DNA of 64,000 nt from Limnoperna fortunei. Its lineage: Eukaryota > Mollusca > Bivalvia > Mytilida > Modiolidae. The notes beneath the pieces were generated by a model. It was not told where the DNA came from and ran no database searches. It saw only the letters and a list, made by a program, of their open reading frames with translations. The stretch lies in NCBI GenBank assembly GCA_944474755.1, contig OX104122.1:17928641-17992640 (forward strand), written 5' to 3'. Positions 62,685 to 64,000 of the stretch are shown piece by piece. Made by a program: the position numbers and the translations under genes. Every line of letters starts with the position of its first letter. The first letter of the stretch is position 1.

Positions 62685-64000
62685 TAAAATTTGTACAGTT
62701 TATTGACTGTTTCTTTATTTAGTTTTGTACAGTTTATCGACTGTTTCTTTATTGAGTTTTGTACAGTTTATTGACTGGTTTTTTATTGAGTTTTGTACAG
62801 TTTATTGACTGGTTCTTTATTGATTTTTGTACAGTTTATTGACTGGTTCTTTATTGAGTTTTGTACAGTTTATTGACTGGTTCTTTATTGAGTTTTGTAC
62901 AGTTTATTGACTGTTTCTTTATTTACTTTTGTACAGTTTATTGACTGGTTCTTTATTGAGTTTTGTACAGTTTATTGACTGGTTCTTTAATGAGTTTTGT
63001 ACAGTTTATTGACTGCTTCTTTATTGAGTTTTGTACAGTTTATTGACTGGTTCTTTATTCTGTTTTGTACAGTTTATTGACTAGTTCTTTATTGAGTTTT
63101 GTACAGTTTATTGACTGGTTCTTTATTCAGTTTTGTACAGTTTATTGATTGGTTCTTGATTGAGTTTTGTACAGTTTATTGACTGGTTCTTTATTTAGTT
63201 TTGTACAGTTTATTGACTGTTTCTTTATTTAGTTTTGTACAGTTTATTGACTGTTTCTTTATTTAGTTTTGTACAGTTTATTGACTGTTTCTTTATTTAA
63301 ATTTGTACAGTTTATTGACTGTTTCTTTATTTAGTTTTGTACAGTTTATCGACTGTTTCTTTATTGAGTTTTGTACAGTTTATTGACTGGTTTTTTATTG
63401 AGTTTTGTACAGTTTATTGACTGGTTCTTTATTGATTTATGTACAGTTTATTGACTGGTTCTTTATTGAGTTTTGTACAGTTTATTGACTGGTTCTTTAT
63501 TGAGTTTTGTACAGTTTATTGACTGGTTCTTTATTCAGTTTTGTACAGTGTGTTGACTGTTTCTTTATTGAGTTTTGTACAGTTTATTGACAGGTTCTTT
63601 ATTGAGTTTTGTACAGTTTATTGACTGTTTCTTTATTTACTTTTGTACAGTTTATTGACTGTTTCTTTATTTAGATTTGTGCAGTTTATTGTCTGTTTCT
63701 TTATTGAGTTTTGTACAGTTTATTGACAGGTTCTTTATTGAGTTTTGTACAGTTTATTGACTGGTTCTTTATTTACTTTTGTACAGTTTATTGACTGTTT
63801 CTTTTTTTAGTTTTGTGCAGTTTATTGACTGGTTCTTTATTGAGTTTTGTACAGTTTATTGACTGGTACTTTATTGAGTTTTGTACAGTTTGTTGACTGG
63901 TTCTTTATTCAGTTTTTTACAGTTTATTGACTGGTTCTTTATTGATTTTTGTACAGTTTATTGACAGGTTCTATATTGAGTTTTGTACAGTTTATTGACT
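62685..64000 (+). repeat. Array domain 9: mixed right edge
   Basis: After the last 374-bp unit comes the TTTAATGAG / GACTGCTTC / TTGACTAG series (GACTGCTTC near 63,013) already seen at 51.1, 54.0, 54.7 and 60.9 kb, then one more TTTAAATTTG at 63,296. From about 63,540 the monomers resemble the end of the 2,111-bp unit: GACAGGTTC, TTTATTTACTTTTG, TTTTTTTAG and GGTACTTTATTGAG, the last close to GGCACTTTATTGAG at 47,143. The array continues beyond the window. No gene is visible. Confidence 0.82.

Larger units (their letters stand above)
1..64000 (+). repeat. 34-bp tandem satellite array filling the window
   Basis: The sequence is a continuous head-to-tail array of a 34-bp monomer. Its left half is TTTATTGACTGGTTC and its right half is TTTATTGAGTTTTGTACAG. 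Neighbouring monomers usually differ at only a few positions. The most variable sites are G/T in GACTGGTTC versus GACTGTTTC, the triplet before GTTTTG (TGA, TTA, TCA, TAA, TCT, TGC), and the end of TGTACAG (TGTACATT, TGTACAAT). Orientation never switches and no unique sequence longer than a few bases interrupts the array, so no stretch holds a gene. ATG is almost absent on the + strand, and one reading frame of each monomer has TGA stops. Both ends of the window lie inside the array, so its true length is unknown. The organisation is typical of eukaryotic satellite DNA. I do not recognise the family. Confidence 0.98.

Noticed and set aside
1..64000. CRISPR array
   Set aside because: The 34-bp unit length is in the range of CRISPR repeats, but repeats abut directly with no unique spacers and no cas genes.
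1..64000. Bacterial-type promoter in each monomer (TTGACT, 17 nt, TGTACA)
   Set aside because: The spacing is suggestive, but the -10 box matches the consensus TATAAT at only three of six positions, and the context is a eukaryotic-type satellite. It is a coincidence of the repeat.
1..64000. Plant W-box (TTGACT) clusters
   Set aside because: TTGACT fits the W-box core TTGACY, but there is no evidence that the organism is a plant, and the motif is simply part of the monomer.
1..64000. CENP-B box or telomere repeat
   Set aside because: No TTCG-based 17-bp CENP-B box pattern and no TTAGGG-like or other short telomeric run was seen. TTTCGTACAG shares only a few bases with the CENP-B box.
1..64000. 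Transposable element or LTR inside the array
   Set aside because: No interruption, terminal inverted repeat, target-site duplication or coding remnant was found at any of the array junctions I inspected.
1..64000. Whole window as an assembly or simulation artefact
   Set aside because: Nested units with shared private mutations and consistent indel arithmetic look biological. Individual recent duplications (2,111 and 2,886 bp) could still be assembly errors, so they are flagged for read support.

Overview
The whole 64 kb window is one uninterrupted satellite DNA array. It is built from a 34-bp monomer repeated head to tail about 1,880 times (64,000/34), always in the same orientation, and it runs off both ends of the window. 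The monomer has a left half, TTTATTGACTGGTTC (15 nt; a frequent variant has GTTTC), and a right half, TTTATTGAGTTTTGTACAG (19 nt). Base content of the consensus on the + strand is about 53% T, 21% G, 18% A and 9% C. I found no credible gene, RNA gene, transposon, CRISPR array or origin. The short open frames present are TTG-started by-products of the repeat.

A long, diverged, hierarchically organised array of this kind points to heterochromatin of a eukaryotic chromosome (centromeric, pericentromeric, subtelomeric or sex-chromosome). I do not recognise the satellite family and cannot name a taxon. Nothing here suggests a bacterial or viral genome.

Layout: (1) 1-7,680 is a mixed array with 344-bp and 993-bp higher-order units. 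(2) 7,680-21,487 has 993-, 1,541-, 683- and 441-bp tandem blocks and a 3.9-kb superunit. (3) 21,488-34,499 has four copies of a 2,742-bp (80-monomer) unit, with two 1.02-kb truncated derivatives between copies 1 and 2. (4) 34,500-39,690 is a rearranged continuation in which modules from the left end of the window return. (5) 39,690-45,451 is more homogeneous, with 782-bp and 1.09-1.12-kb units. (6) 45,452-49,671 is a 2,111-bp tandem duplication. (7) 49,037-54,809 is a 2,886/2,887-bp tandem duplication. (8) 54,810-62,684 is dominated by an 11-monomer (374-bp) unit that has gained or lost whole monomers. (9) 62,685-64,000 is a mixed right edge.

Every period I checked arithmetically equals a whole number of 34-bp monomers plus the net length of a few recognisable indel monomers (for example 2,742 = 80x34 + 6x4 - 2x1). 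This is the expected record of repeated in-register unequal exchange or segmental amplification. Two speculative sequence-level properties deserve attention. The - strand carries two AATAAA hexamers per monomer. The + strand presents, in most monomers, a branch-point-like TTGAC, a T-rich tract and TACAG, resembling a 3' splice site.
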